Notes: generated from the letters alone by a model not told the origin. 64,000 nucleotides of DNA from Mycobacterium terramassiliense (GCF_900157385.1 NZ_LT717701.1:1647772-1711771); one strand, 5' to 3'; shown: positions 26,550 to 35,804, counted from the first letter of the stretch. Numbers and translations are program-made.

Positions 26550-27839
26550 GTGCCGCTTATCGAGCAGGTCGGCGCCCGCGAGATCCTCGACTCCCGCGGT
26601 AACCCGACCGTCGAGGTCGAGATAGCTCTGATGGACGGGACGTTTGCCCGTGCCGCGGTGCCGTCCGGCGCGTCGACGGGGGAGCACGAGGCAGTCGAGT
26701 TGCGCGACGGCGGGCAACGATACGGCGGCAAGGGCGTGCAGAAGGCAGTGCAGGCCGTCCTCGACGAGATCGGTCCCGCGGTCATCGGCCTGGCCGCCGA
26801 CGACCAGCGGCTGGTGGACCAGGCGCTGGTCGACCTCGACGGAACTCCCGACAAGTCCCGGCTGGGCGGCAACGCCATCCTGGGCGTCTCGCTGGCCGTT
26901 GCCAAAGCGGCCGCCGATTCCGCCGATCTGCCGCTGTTCCGCTACCTCGGCGGCCCCAACGCCCACATCCTGCCGGTGCCGATGATGAACATCCTCAACG
27001 GCGGTGCCCACGCCGACACCGCCGTCGACATTCAGGAGTTCATGGTGGCGCCGATCGGCGCGCCCAGCTTCGCCGAGGCGTTGCGGTGGGGCGCCGAGGT
27101 GTACCACGCGCTGAAGTCCGTGCTGAAGAAGGAGGGGCTGTCGACCGGCCTGGGCGACGAGGGGGGGTTCGCCCCCGACGTCGCCGGCACCACCGCGGCG
27201 CTGGACCTGATCGGCCGGGCCATCGAATCGGCGGGCTTCAAACTCGGCGCCGACGTGGCGTTGGCGCTCGACGCGGCGGCCACCGAGTTCTACACGGACG
27301 GCACCGGCTACACCTTCGAAGGCTCGACCCGCACCGCCGAGCAGATGGCGGAGTTCTACGCCGGCCTGCTCGGCTCCTATCCGCTGGTGTCCTTGGAAGA
27401 CCCGCTGGCCGAAGATGATTGGGACGGATGGGTGGCGCTGACCGCCGCGATAGGCGACCGGGTGCAAATCGTCGGCGACGACATCTTCGTCACCAATCCC
27501 GAGCGCCTCGAAGACGGGATCGAAAAGGGCGTCGCAAACGCCTTGCTGGTCAAGGTCAATCAGATCGGGACCCTGACCGAGACGCTCGATGCCGTCGCGC
27601 TGGCCCACCACAGCGGATATCGCACGATGATGAGCCATCGCAGCGGCGAGACGGAAGACACCACGATCGCCGACCTGGCGGTGGCCGTCGGTTCCGGTCA
27701 GATCAAGACCGGCGCGCCCGCCCGCAGCGAGCGCGTGGCCAAATACAATCAGCTGTTGCGGATCGAGGAAGCCCTCGGTGACGCGGCACGGTACGCAGGC
27801 GATCTGGCGTTCCCCCGGTACGCGCTGGATCAGAAATAG
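26550..27839 (+). CDS. eno: enolase
   Basis: 429 residues. Interconverts 2-phosphoglycerate and phosphoenolpyruvate in glycolysis. Signatures: DSRGNPTVEVE at the N-terminus, LGDEGGFAPD (catalytic Glu), the Mg ligands in SLEDPLAEDDW and VGDDIFVTN, the catalytic Lys in LVKVNQIGT, and SHRSGETEDT. GTG start at 26550 is preceded by AAGGAGA at good spacing. Heads the eno-ftsB-like-DUF501-ppx cluster. Confidence 0.98.
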   Translation: MPLIEQVGAREILDSRGNPTVEVEIALMDGTFARAAVPSGASTGEHEAVELRDGGQRYGGKGVQKAVQAVLDEIGPAVIGLAADDQRLVDQALVDLDGTPDKSRLGGNAILGVSLAVAKAAADSADLPLFRYLGGPNAHILPVPMMNILNGGAHADTAVDIQEFMVAPIGAPSFAEALRWGAEVYHALKSVLKKEGLSTGLGDEGGFAPDVAGTTAALDLIGRAIESAGFKLGADVALALDAAATEFYTDGTGYTFEGSTRTAEQMAEFYAGLLGSYPLVSLEDPLAEDDWDGWVALTAAIGDRVQIVGDDIFVTNPERLEDGIEKGVANALLVKVNQIGTLTETLDAVALAHHSGYRTMMSHRSGETEDTTIADLAVAVGSGQIKTGAPARSERVAKYNQLLRIEEALGDAARYAGDLAFPRYALDQK

Positions 27840-27851
27840 GTTGAAACACCT

Positions 27852-28469
27852 TTGACGCCCAAGCCCGATCCGAAGCGGCGCTCCCCGGCATCGCGCCCGG
27901 GGAAGGCCGGCGATTCGGTTCGGCGCCGGCGCGCCGTCAAGCCGTCGCAAACCGCCAACCATACGACGCGGTCGCTGCAGGAGCGTGTCGTTGAACCCAT
28001 CAAGCGGCAGGTCGCCGAATCCGTCGAGCAGCGGTCCGACCAGCGGCTGGGGTTCACCGCGCGGCGGGCGGCGGTGCTGGCCGCGGTGATCTGCGTGCTC
28101 ACCCTCACCATCGCCGGCCCGGTGCGCACCTACTTTGCGCAGCGGACCGAGATGAACCAGTTGGCCGCCAGCGAGGCCGCGCTGCGCAGTCAGATCGCCG
28201 ACCTCGAACAGAAGAAGGTAAAGCTGGGTGACCCTGCCTATATCGCGGCGCAGGCCCGCGAGCGCCTGGGTTTCGTGATGCCCGGGGACATCCCGTTCCA
28301 GGTTCAACTTCCGCCGACGGCGGCGGTGTCCGCGCAGCCCGGGGCGGATGCGGCGAAGCCGGCCAGCCACGACCCGTGGTACACCTCGCTGTGGCACACC
28401 ATCGCCGATGCCCCGCACCTGCCGCCGGCACCGCCGGAAGCGCCCAACCCCACGGCCCCCGGTGGTTGA
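27852..28469 (+). CDS. FtsB/DivIC-like septum formation initiator protein
   Basis: 205 residues (Rv1024-like). Basic, disordered N-terminus (1-65), one membrane segment (about 74-93), a short coiled coil (about 95-125) with ARERLGFVMPGD typical of FtsB/DivIC, then a Pro/Ala-rich tail. In this family the protein bridges FtsQ and FtsL in the divisome. The start is TTG at 27852, 13 bases after the eno stop, chosen as no ATG/GTG fits; homologues have a similar N-terminus. Confidence 0.85.
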   Translation: MTPKPDPKRRSPASRPGKAGDSVRRRRAVKPSQTANHTTRSLQERVVEPIKRQVAESVEQRSDQRLGFTARRAAVLAAVICVLTLTIAGPVRTYFAQRTEMNQLAASEAALRSQIADLEQKKVKLGDPAYIAAQARERLGFVMPGDIPFQVQLPPTAAVSAQPGADAAKPASHDPWYTSLWHTIADAPHLPPAPPEAPNPTAPGG

Positions 28470-28950
28470 TCGTGCCGACCTGGATGCGGTGGCGCGTCAG
28501 CTCGGGCGTGAGCCGCGCGGGGTGCTGGCGATCGCCTACCGTTGTCCCAACGGCGAGCCGGGCGTGGTGAAGACGGCGCCGAAACTTTCTGACGGCACGC
28601 CCTTTCCGACGTTGTACTACCTGACGCATCCGGCGCTGACCGCGGCCGCCAGCAGGCTCGAGACGACGGGGCTGATGCGCGAGATGACCGAGCGGTTGCG
28701 GCAGGACCCCGAACTGGCGGCCGCGTACCGCCGAGCCCACGAGTCGTATCTGGCCGAGCGCGATGCCATCGAGCCGCTGGGCACCACATTCTCCGCCGGG
28801 GGTATGCCGGACCGGGTCAAGTGCCTGCACGTGCTGATCGCGCACTCGCTGGCCAAGGGTCCGGGTGTGAATCCCCTTGGCGACGAGGCGTTGTCGATCT
28901 TGGCCGACGACCCCGCCATGGGCGCGGTGCTGGTGGCGGGGCAGTGGTGA
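28462..28950 (+). CDS. DUF501 family protein
   Basis: 162 residues (Rv1025-like). Family of unknown function that nearly always sits between the FtsB-like and ppx genes in actinobacteria. Conserved features: PRGVLAIAYRCPNGEP near the start, FPTLYYLTHP and the DRVKCLHVLIAHSLAKGPGVNP block with Cys and His. GTG start at 28462 lies within the end of the preceding gene (8-bp overlap), and the stop overlaps the ppx start, so the three are coupled. Confidence 0.9.
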   Translation: MVDRADLDAVARQLGREPRGVLAIAYRCPNGEPGVVKTAPKLSDGTPFPTLYYLTHPALTAAASRLETTGLMREMTERLRQDPELAAAYRRAHESYLAERDAIEPLGTTFSAGGMPDRVKCLHVLIAHSLAKGPGVNPLGDEALSILADDPAMGAVLVAGQW

Positions 28951-29888
28951 GCCGGCTCGCCGCAATCGATTGCGGTACCAACTCGATTCGGTTGCTGATC
29001 GCCGACGCCGACGACGGCCGCCTGAGCGACGTGCACCGCGAGACGCGGATCGTGCGGTTGGGCCAGGGCGTCGACGCGACGGGTGAGTTCGCGCCGGACG
29101 CGATTGCCCGAACCCGCGCCGCGCTGGCCGATTACGCTTCGCTGCTGACGGAGCATGGCGTCGAGCGGGTGCGAATGGTGGCGACCTCGGCGGCTCGTGA
29201 CGTCGCGAATCGCGATGTCTTTTTTGCGATGACGGCCGAGGTGCTGGGCGCCGTGTTGCCCGGCGCGGTTGCCGAGGTGATCACCGGCGCCGAGGAGGCC
29301 GAGCTGTCCTTCCGCGGCGCCGTCGGCGAATTGGACGGTGCTGCGGCTCCTTTCGTGGTCGTCGACCTCGGCGGGGGCTCCACCGAGATCGTGGTCGGCG
29401 GGGATGCGGTGGTGGCCAGCTACTCGGCCGACATCGGGTGTGTCCGGCTCACCGAGCGATGTCTGCACTCGGACCCGCCGACACCGCGGGAAGTGGAGGC
29501 GGCCCGCGGGGTGGTGCGCGAGCGGCTCGACGCCGCGCTGGGCGTGGTGCCCGTCGAGGGAGCGCGGACCTGGGTCGGGCTTGCCGGGACGATGACGACG
29601 CTGTCCGCACTCGCGCACAACATGGCGACGTATGACCCTGCGTCCATTCATCTTTCGCGCGTCTCGGGCGGCGACCTGCTGGCGGTGTGCGAGCGACTGA
29701 TCGGCATGACGCGATCCGAGCGGGCGGCGCTGCCGCCGATGCACGAGGGCCGGGCCGACGTGATCGGCGGTGGGGCGATCGTGGTGGAGGAACTGGCGCG
29801 GGAGCTGCGCGCCCGCGCCGGGATCGACGAGCTGATCGTCAGCGAACACGACATCCTCGACGGCATCGTGCTGTCGATCGCCGGTTGA
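28947..29888 (+). CDS. ppx2: exopolyphosphatase/GppA family protein Ppx2
   Basis: 313 residues. ASKHA-fold phosphatase: phosphate-1 motif AIDCGTNSIRLLIAD at the N-terminus, MVATSAARD, the phosphate-2 loop VDLGGGSTEI, and the AGTMTTLSALAHNM region. It would hydrolyse polyphosphate or (p)ppGpp-type substrates. Shorter than E. coli Ppx, as is usual for the mycobacterial proteins with only domains I and II. GTG 28947 overlaps the DUF501 stop. Confidence 0.93.
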   Translation: MSRLAAIDCGTNSIRLLIADADDGRLSDVHRETRIVRLGQGVDATGEFAPDAIARTRAALADYASLLTEHGVERVRMVATSAARDVANRDVFFAMTAEVLGAVLPGAVAEVITGAEEAELSFRGAVGELDGAAAPFVVVDLGGGSTEIVVGGDAVVASYSADIGCVRLTERCLHSDPPTPREVEAARGVVRERLDAALGVVPVEGARTWVGLAGTMTTLSALAHNMATYDPASIHLSRVSGGDLLAVCERLIGMTRSERAALPPMHEGRADVIGGGAIVVEELARELRARAGIDELIVSEHDILDGIVLSIAG

Positions 29889-30082
29889 GTTACGTCCGCC
29901 ACACTGGACTCCGCGCGGAGGGCGGCGCCCTTTGTGCCCCCAGTGAGGCGGGCAACCCAAGCATCACCGCCGGCACTCATCGCTGGGCTACCAACCCCCA
30001 GCCCGCTATGCCGCGGCATGCACCCACCGGTGAACGACTCTCGTCCGCCGTGGACCAGTCCGCGAGGGCCGGTCATGGTTGT
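29889..30082. other. intergenic region after ppx2
   Basis: About 190 bp between the convergent ends of ppx2 and the glyoxalase pseudogene. It contains short palindromes (TCCGCGCGGA near 29910 and GCCGCGGC near 30010) but no convincing terminator, and no coding sequence I can recognise on either strand. Confidence 0.5.
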
Positions 30083-30385
30083 TCAGCTGGCGACGAGGTC
30101 GAATCCGTTGTGTTTCGGGATCGGTGGAGCTGATCCATCGGTTGTTGTCGCTCAGTGACCGCACTTGTCGGGGTCGAGGTGGACGCGGTTTTTGACCGTC
30201 TTTCCCTCGGGAACGCGGTGGAACATCAGTAGCGGTCCGTCGGCCGGGTCATCGTCAGCGGTGATGGAAGCGAACTGGTCGGTGGCGCCTTCGGTGACGT
30301 TGCGCTGCAACGCTTCTGCCCAGAATGCGGCGCGTTGCCGGGGATCGTGGGCGTCTCAGCCGATGCCGAGGAGGTCAATGCTCAT
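30083..30385 (-). pseudogene. glyoxalase/VOC-family protein, decayed
   Basis: The minus-strand frame reads MSIDLLGIG, an in-frame TGA (30356-30358), then DAHDPRQRAAFWAEAL...GPLLMFHRVPEGKTVKNRVHLD, a VOC-family N-terminal half. A second TGA at 30152-30154 follows, and the same frame later gives NGFDLVAS before a final stop, which is how such proteins end. The middle, about 25 codons of the second beta-alpha-beta unit, is missing. The ATG overlaps the upstream tetR stop, so it was once a coupled gene. Intact relatives are about 120-130 residues; this stretch is 101 codons. Confidence 0.8.
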
Positions 30386-31059
30386 CGTCGTTTTTTCTTT
30401 GGGCGTGGGTTGCCTTGGTGGGAGCGCCCAATTATCAGCGGAGTCGATTGTTCGTTGCTTTGGAGTGCTGTGGTGAGGAGTGCGGTGACTGCGGCGCGAG
30501 CCTCCGCCGCGATGGATGGGTCGTGATCCATCTGCGCGCTGAGGATGGCGCCGTCGTAGATGAGGTGCAGTTGGCGTCCCAGTGTCCGGGAATCGGCGGC
30601 ACCGGTGTCTGCGGCGAGACTGGTGAACAGTTCCCGTAGCTCGGCCCGGTAGGCGTCGACGGCGTGTTCGATCATTCCGCCGGGCGGCGCCTCGGCGCTA
30701 GCCGAGATGAACGCGCAACCACGGAAGGTGGGCTGGGCGAGGATTTCGGCTTGGGCGTCGAAGACCGCGTACACCCGCGCCACCGGGTCACTGTGCCGTC
30801 GCACCGCGGACCGCAGCCGGGCGATAGTGCGCGCGTGCCGTCCATCGAGATAGGCCTGCACCAATTCGTCCTTGCTGCCGAACGCGTTGTACAGCGACGC
30901 CTTGGCCACTCCGGCGCGTTCGATAACACGGTCGATGCCCACGGTGTGGACGCCTTCGTCATAAAACAATTCGTCGGCGGCATCGAGCAGCCGTTGACGA
31001 GCCGAGCGCCTCGGCGCTGGCGCACTCGTGCCGGTGGTCGCCCGTGTCGCGGTGGCCAT
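30382..31059 (-). CDS. TetR-family regulator
   Basis: 225 residues. HTH about residues 25-75 (DEGVHTVGIDRVIERAGVAKASLYNAFGSKDELVQAYL), then an effector domain with RGCAFISASAE, typical of a TetR subfamily found beside oxidoreductases. The C-terminus is basic (RPKKKRR). Start ATG 31059 (MATATRATTG), preceded by GGGGAGAG and sharing a base with the stop of the Ddn-like gene; a longer opening upstream is not used. Probably represses the SDR promoter at 32294-32332. Confidence 0.88.
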   Translation of the reverse strand: MATATRATTGTSAPAPRRSARQRLLDAADELFYDEGVHTVGIDRVIERAGVAKASLYNAFGSKDELVQAYLDGRHARTIARLRSAVRRHSDPVARVYAVFDAQAEILAQPTFRGCAFISASAEAPPGGMIEHAVDAYRAELRELFTSLAADTGAADSRTLGRQLHLIYDGAILSAQMDHDPSIAAEARAAVTALLTTALQSNEQSTPLIIGRSHQGNPRPKKKRR

Positions 31060-31538
31060 CAGCTCTCCCCGGCCACTTGGGCGACATCCGTTGCGCTGTC
31101 GGACTGTTCGATCGGTTCGAGCAGCATCACCGGAATGTCGCGATCGCCGGCCTTGGCGCGGTATTCGGGGAAGTGCGGCCAGAAGCGTTCGGCGACCTCC
31201 CACCATTGCGCTTTCTCGGCACCGTGGGCTTCCCGGGCCCGCAGGTAATGGACGGTGGCGCCGTCCTGCAGCGTCAACTGTGGGTGGGCAATGAGATTGC
31301 GGTACCACGCCGGATGAGTGGGGGCGCCCGCGGCCGAGGCGACGGCAACGTAGGTGTCGCCCTGCTTGATGCGCATGACCGGGTTTTTCCGGACGCTGCC
31401 GGTTTTGGCGCCGATCGTGGTCAAGATGACCACCGGTCGGCCCTCCAGGGTGCCGCCCTCGACTCCGCCGGTGGCTTCGTAGAGTGCGACCTGCTCACGT
31501 ACGCGATCACTGGGGCTGGGCACATAGCTGCTGGTCAT
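31059..31538 (-). CDS. deazaflavin (F420)-dependent nitroreductase family protein
   Basis: 159 residues, same family as M. tuberculosis Ddn (DUF385). Typical features: RPVVILTTIGAKTG.RKNPVM, AAGAPTHPAWYRNL and ERFWPHFPEYRAKA.DRDIPVMLLEP. These split-beta-barrel proteins reduce quinones or nitroaromatics with reduced F420. It lies 3 bp after the SDR gene and overlaps tetR, so all are one operon. Confidence 0.9.
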   Translation of the reverse strand: MTSSYVPSPSDRVREQVALYEATGGVEGGTLEGRPVVILTTIGAKTGSVRKNPVMRIKQGDTYVAVASAAGAPTHPAWYRNLIAHPQLTLQDGATVHYLRAREAHGAEKAQWWEVAERFWPHFPEYRAKAGDRDIPVMLLEPIEQSDSATDVAQVAGES

Positions 31539-31541
31539 GTT

Positions 31542-32276
31542 CTACACCGCCGTCCGGCCGCCGTCGACGGGGATGACCGCGCCGGTGATGTAGCTGGCCT
31601 TGTCGGAGGCGAGGAAGGCGACGACCTCGGAAATCTCCTCAGGGTGCGCACCCCGATTCAGTAGCGTGGTGCCGGCCAGATTCTCGATCAGGTCGCGCTT
31701 GGACTCGGCGGTGAACACCGGCCCAGGCGCCACCGTGTTCACCCGCACTCCCGAGGGGCTGAACTCGGCTGCCCACGCCCGTGACATCGCGGTCAGCGCC
31801 GCTTTGGTCGCCCCGTAGGCGGCTCCGCCGGCCAAGCCGACGTGCCCGGCCATGCTGTCGATGCTGACGATGCTGCCGTGCCCACGCTTGGCCATCCCCG
31901 GCGCCAGTGCGGCGACCAGCTGGTAGGCCGCGCGCACGTTGCTGTCGAACAAGTGATCAAAGGTCTCGGTGTCCAGCTCCGCGCTGGGACCGAACCAGGA
32001 GATCCCACCGTTGTTGACCAGCACCTCAACCTCACCAACCTCTGCCGCCAACGCCGTCACTGCGTCGGCGTCGGCTAAGTCCGCCGCGACGAACCGCGCC
32101 CGACCGCCGTTGGCGGCGATCTCATCGACCGTGGCCGCGCCCCGTCCGGCGTCGCGGCCATGCACGATCACCTCGAAACCGTCACGCGCCAAGTTCAATG
32201 CGACTGCCCGGCCGATGCCCGAGGTCGCCCCGGTCACCAGGGCCACCGGCTGCCGACCGTTCGATTGTTCCGTCAT
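31542..32276 (-). CDS. short-chain dehydrogenase/reductase
   Basis: 244-residue classical SDR: TGATSGIGRAV (NAD(P) loop), NNGGIS (about 92), SIDSMAG with catalytic Ser, and YGATKAAL with Tyr/Lys; the C-terminal ASYITGAVIPVDGGR is the usual FabG-like end. So an active 3-ketoacyl-reductase-type enzyme of unknown substrate. First gene of the operon SDR-Ddn-tetR-(VOC remnant), behind an operator-bearing promoter. AGGAGTCATC precedes the ATG. Confidence 0.92.
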   Translation of the reverse strand: MTEQSNGRQPVALVTGATSGIGRAVALNLARDGFEVIVHGRDAGRGAATVDEIAANGGRARFVAADLADADAVTALAAEVGEVEVLVNNGGISWFGPSAELDTETFDHLFDSNVRAAYQLVAALAPGMAKRGHGSIVSIDSMAGHVGLAGGAAYGATKAALTAMSRAWAAEFSPSGVRVNTVAPGPVFTAESKRDLIENLAGTTLLNRGAHPEEISEVVAFLASDKASYITGAVIPVDGGRTAV

Positions 32277-32293
32277 GATGACTCCTGATTGAG

Positions 32294-32332
32294 TAGACCT
32301 GTCTGTCTAATTTTTTTAGGACGCCAGTTCAA
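32294..32332 (-). promoter_or_regulatory. SDR operon promoter with overlapping operator
   Basis: Read on the minus strand, TTGAAC (32327-32332) and TAGACA (32304-32309) stand 17 bases apart, close to sigma-A spacing. The -10 is inside a perfect inverted repeat: TAGAC (32294-32298), six spacer bases, GTCTA (32305-32309). It lies 18 bp before the SDR ATG, well placed to be blocked by the TetR encoded in the same operon. Confidence 0.7.
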
Positions 32333-32559
32333 ACAGAGGGCCTCGTCCGATCATTCCCGACACAGCCGAGACACGATCTGAGCACGCTCGTAGCTCTAGA
32401 TGCGAGACTCCACGACTGCACGGCTGCGGGCGGTCACGAAAAGTCAGTCCGCTAGGCTTCCCGGTGCTCCATTGAGGACTCTCCTGTGCCGTGGACAATT
32501 CACGGGGTCCAGCCAGGGGCGCATGGTGCGGATATGACGTGGAGTGACCGGACCGGACG
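32333..32559. other. intergenic region between kdpE and SDR operon
   Basis: About 230 bp upstream of the SDR promoter and downstream of the kdpE stop. I see no coding sequence or strong terminator; short GGTCCGG-type palindromes occur near 32545-32560. Confidence 0.4.
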
Positions 32560-33240
32560 TCAGGCCTCGAAGCGGTAGCCCATGCCCGACTCGGTGAGCA
32601 GGTGCTTGGGATGCGACGGGTCATCCTCGAGTTTGCGCCGCAACTGCGCCAGATACACGCGCAGGTAATGGGTTTCGGTGGCATACGCCGGCCCCCACAC
32701 CTCTTTCAGCAACTCCTCGCGGCCCACCAGCTTGCCGCGGTTGCGCACCAGCACCTCGAGCATGCCCCACTCGGTCGGCGTCAGGTGTACCTCCACGCCG
32801 TCCTTGGTGACCTTCTTGGCGGCCAGATCGACGGTGAACGCGTCGGTTTCGATCACCGGCTCGTCCACTTCGGACGCCGCGGCGTTGCGGCGCACCGCGG
32901 CGCGCAGCCGGGCCAAGAACTCGTCCATCCCAAAGGGTTTCGTCACGTAGTCGTCGGCGCCGGCGTCGAGGGCCTCCACCTTGTCCGACGAATCCGTGCG
33001 CGCCGACAGCACGATCACCGGCGCCGAGAGCCAGCCGCGCAGGCCGGCCAGCACTTCGATGCCGGATATATCCGGCAGGCCGAGATCCAGGATCACCACG
33101 TCGGGCCTGTGCTCGGCGGCGGCGCGCAGCGCTCCGGCACCGGTAGCGGCGGTGATGACCTCGTAGCCACGCACCGACAGGTTGATCCGCAGCGCGCGCA
33201 GGATGTGCGGCTCGTCGTCGATCACCAACACCCGGGTCAT
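32560..33240 (-). CDS. kdpE: KdpE response regulator
   Basis: 226-residue OmpR-type regulator. Receiver domain (about 1-120) with acidic DDEP at the N-terminus, phosphorylated Asp in VILDLGLPD (about 52) and Lys in YVTKPF; winged-helix DNA-binding domain (about 128-226) ending LLTESGMGYRFEA. Pairs with KdpD to induce the K+ uptake genes at low K+ or high osmolarity. Start ATG 33240 overlaps the kdpD stop by 4 bp. Confidence 0.95.
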   Translation of the reverse strand: MTRVLVIDDEPHILRALRINLSVRGYEVITAATGAGALRAAAEHRPDVVILDLGLPDISGIEVLAGLRGWLSAPVIVLSARTDSSDKVEALDAGADDYVTKPFGMDEFLARLRAAVRRNAAASEVDEPVIETDAFTVDLAAKKVTKDGVEVHLTPTEWGMLEVLVRNRGKLVGREELLKEVWGPAYATETHYLRVYLAQLRRKLEDDPSHPKHLLTESGMGYRFEA

Positions 33241-35804
33241 AGCGCACCGAACGCCTGCGGCGCGGCCAGGTCCACCACGACGGTCAGCCCGCCGCCCGGG
33301 GTGTCGCCGGCCGCAATGGTGCCGCCCATCGCCTCGACGAAGCCCCGCGCCACCGACATGCCCAGGCCCACGCCGGTGGTGTTGTCGTGATCGCCCAGCC
33401 GCTGGAAGGCTTCGAAGATCTGGTCCTCGGTGCCCTTCGGGATTCCCGGACCCTCGTCGATGACGTTGATCAGCACGCGATCGCCCACCCGCCCCGCGTT
33501 GACCCGAACCACGCAGTTGGGCGCGTAGCGCAGCGCGTTGTCGATCAGGTTGGCAAGGACCCGTTCCAGCAGCCCGGCGTCGGCCATCACCACCGCGTCG
33601 CCCACGTCGACCTTGACGCGATCGATGGCCGATCGGTAGAACCCGGTGGCGCCCTTGCCGATACTGACCAGGGCGCGCTGCACCGTTTCCTCGAGATACA
33701 CGCGCCGCAGGTCCGGGTGGATCACCCCGGCGGCCAGGCGCGAGGAGTCCAGCAGGTTCCCGACCAGGGCGGTCAGCTGGTCGATCGATTCCTCGATGGT
33801 GGCCAGCAACTCGGCGGTGTCTTCGGGGGAGAAGGCGACGTCTTCGGCGCGCAGGCTGGACACCGCGACCTTGGCCGCCGCGAGCGGCGTGCGCAGGTCG
33901 TGGCTGACCGCCGACAGCAGGGAACGTCGCAGCTCGTCGGCCCGCACGATCGCCTCGGCCCGGCTGGCCTCCTCGGCCAATTCGCGCTGCCTGATCAGGC
34001 CCGCCGCCTGCTTGGCCACCGCGCTGAGCACCCGGCGGTCGCGTGTGGAGAGCTTCTTTCCGGCCATCAGCATCCAGAATTCTTCGTCGCCGACCTCGAT
34101 CGCCGTGTCGGCCGAATCGACGCTCACACAAGGATCTTTGCCCACACAGGCGACGATGTAGCCCTTTCTTCCGCTGGCGCGCTCTTCCTCACTGGGTTCG
34201 CGCAGCATGCTGACGGCGCGCTGTGAATAGGTCTCGCGCACGCGCTCCAGCAGGGTCTCGAGGTCGGCGCCCCGCAGTACTGACCCGGCGAACAGCGTGA
34301 GCAGCTCGGCCTCCTGGGATGCGCGACGGGCTTCGCGGGTGCGTTTGGTCGCACCGTCGACGAGGACCGCGACCGCGACCGCGATCATCATCAGCACCAA
34401 TTCGGTGATGGCGCTGTTGGGTTCGGCGATGGTGAAGCTGTGTCGCGGGGTGATCAGGTAGTAGTTCAGCAGCAGCCCGGACAGCACCGCGGACAGGGCC
34501 GCCGGGGCAACGCCGCCGAGTAGCCCCACGAACAGCACCCCGACGAAGAACAACGCGCTCTCGCCGGCGTTGTTCAGATACCGGTCCAGCAGCGTCACCG
34601 TCACGGCGCAGATGGCCGACGGCACGATCACGGCCGCCAGCCACGAGGCGACCCGGCGCTCGCGGGGCACCAGCGACCCGAAATGAAGGACGCGTTTGGA
34701 TTCCTCGTGCGTGACGATGTGCACGTCGATCTTCCCGGACCGCTCGACGATCGTGGGGCCGATCCCCTCCTCGAAGATGCGGGCCCAGCGGGGCCGCCGG
34801 GACGTGCCGATCACCAGTTGGGTCGCATTGTTTTCGCGGGCGAAATCGAGCAGGGCCGTGGGAACGTCGTCACCGACCACGGTGTGCAGGGACGCGTCCA
34901 GGCTGTTGGCCAGCTCACGAATCTTGGTCATTCTGCGTTCCGAGACGCCGGCCAGCCCGTCACCGCGGATGACGTGCACCACCATCAGCTCGGCGCTGGA
35001 CTTCGACGCGATCCGGGATGCCCGTCGTACCAACGTCTCCGATTCCGGGCCACCGGTGACCGCCACCACGACGCGTTCCCGCGCCTCCCACATGTCGGTG
35101 ATTTTGTTCTCGGCACGGTACTTGGCCAGCGCGGTGTCCACCTGGTCCGCCAGCCACAGCAGCGCCAATTCCCTGAGCGCGGTGAGGTTTCCGCGGCGGA
35201 AGTAATTCGACAGCGCCGCGTCGATGCGCTCCGGCGCATAGACGTTGCCGTGGGATAGCCTGCGACGCAATGCCTCCGGAGTGATGTCGATGAGCTCGAC
35301 CTGCGAAGCCTGGCGCACGATCGAATCCGGTATGGTTTCCTGCTGTTCGATGCCGGTGATCTGAGCGACGACATCGTTGAGGCTTTCGAGGTGCTGGATG
35401 TTGACGGTGGAGATCACCGTGATCCCCGCCTCGAGCAGCTCTTCGACGTCCTGCCACCGCTTTTCGTTCTTACTACCGGGCGTGTTGGTGTGCGCGAGTT
35501 CGTCCACCAGGACCACCTGCGGATGCCGCGCCAGCACGGCCGGCACATCGAGTTCCGGGAAGGTGCTGCCGCGGTATTCGACGAAGCGCGGCGGAATGAC
35601 CTCGATGCCCTCAATCAGCTCAGCGGTTTTCGCGCGGCCGTGGGTCTCGACCACCGCCGCTACCACGTCGGTGCCGCGCTCCAGCCGCCGGTGGGCCTCG
35701 CCGAGCATCGCGTAGGTCTTGCCGACACCGGGAGCGGCACCGAGGTAGATGCGTAGTTCCCCGCGCTTGGGACGGTGGTCGGTCACGCTCACGTCAACCA
35801 TCAT
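33237..35804 (-). CDS. kdpD: KdpD sensor histidine kinase
   Basis: 855 residues. N-terminal KdpD domain (about 10-225) with Walker A GAAPGVGKTYAM and DELAHTNTPGS; universal-stress-like domain (about 245-370); four membrane segments (about 395-495, DUF4118); a GAF-like linker; HisKA with AVSHDLRTPL (His near 640); and HATPase (N box NLIDNALRYA, G boxes DEGPGIP and TGVGLGMSVARG). Senses K+ and turgor. Two adjacent ATGs at 35804 and 35801; the first is used. Lies 65 bp after kdpC, on the same strand. Confidence 0.94.
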   Translation of the reverse strand: MMVDVSVTDHRPKRGELRIYLGAAPGVGKTYAMLGEAHRRLERGTDVVAAVVETHGRAKTAELIEGIEVIPPRFVEYRGSTFPELDVPAVLARHPQVVLVDELAHTNTPGSKNEKRWQDVEELLEAGITVISTVNIQHLESLNDVVAQITGIEQQETIPDSIVRQASQVELIDITPEALRRRLSHGNVYAPERIDAALSNYFRRGNLTALRELALLWLADQVDTALAKYRAENKITDMWEARERVVVAVTGGPESETLVRRASRIASKSSAELMVVHVIRGDGLAGVSERRMTKIRELANSLDASLHTVVGDDVPTALLDFARENNATQLVIGTSRRPRWARIFEEGIGPTIVERSGKIDVHIVTHEESKRVLHFGSLVPRERRVASWLAAVIVPSAICAVTVTLLDRYLNNAGESALFFVGVLFVGLLGGVAPAALSAVLSGLLLNYYLITPRHSFTIAEPNSAITELVLMMIAVAVAVLVDGATKRTREARRASQEAELLTLFAGSVLRGADLETLLERVRETYSQRAVSMLREPSEEERASGRKGYIVACVGKDPCVSVDSADTAIEVGDEEFWMLMAGKKLSTRDRRVLSAVAKQAAGLIRQRELAEEASRAEAIVRADELRRSLLSAVSHDLRTPLAAAKVAVSSLRAEDVAFSPEDTAELLATIEESIDQLTALVGNLLDSSRLAAGVIHPDLRRVYLEETVQRALVSIGKGATGFYRSAIDRVKVDVGDAVVMADAGLLERVLANLIDNALRYAPNCVVRVNAGRVGDRVLINVIDEGPGIPKGTEDQIFEAFQRLGDHDNTTGVGLGMSVARGFVEAMGGTIAAGDTPGGGLTVVVDLAAPQAFGAL

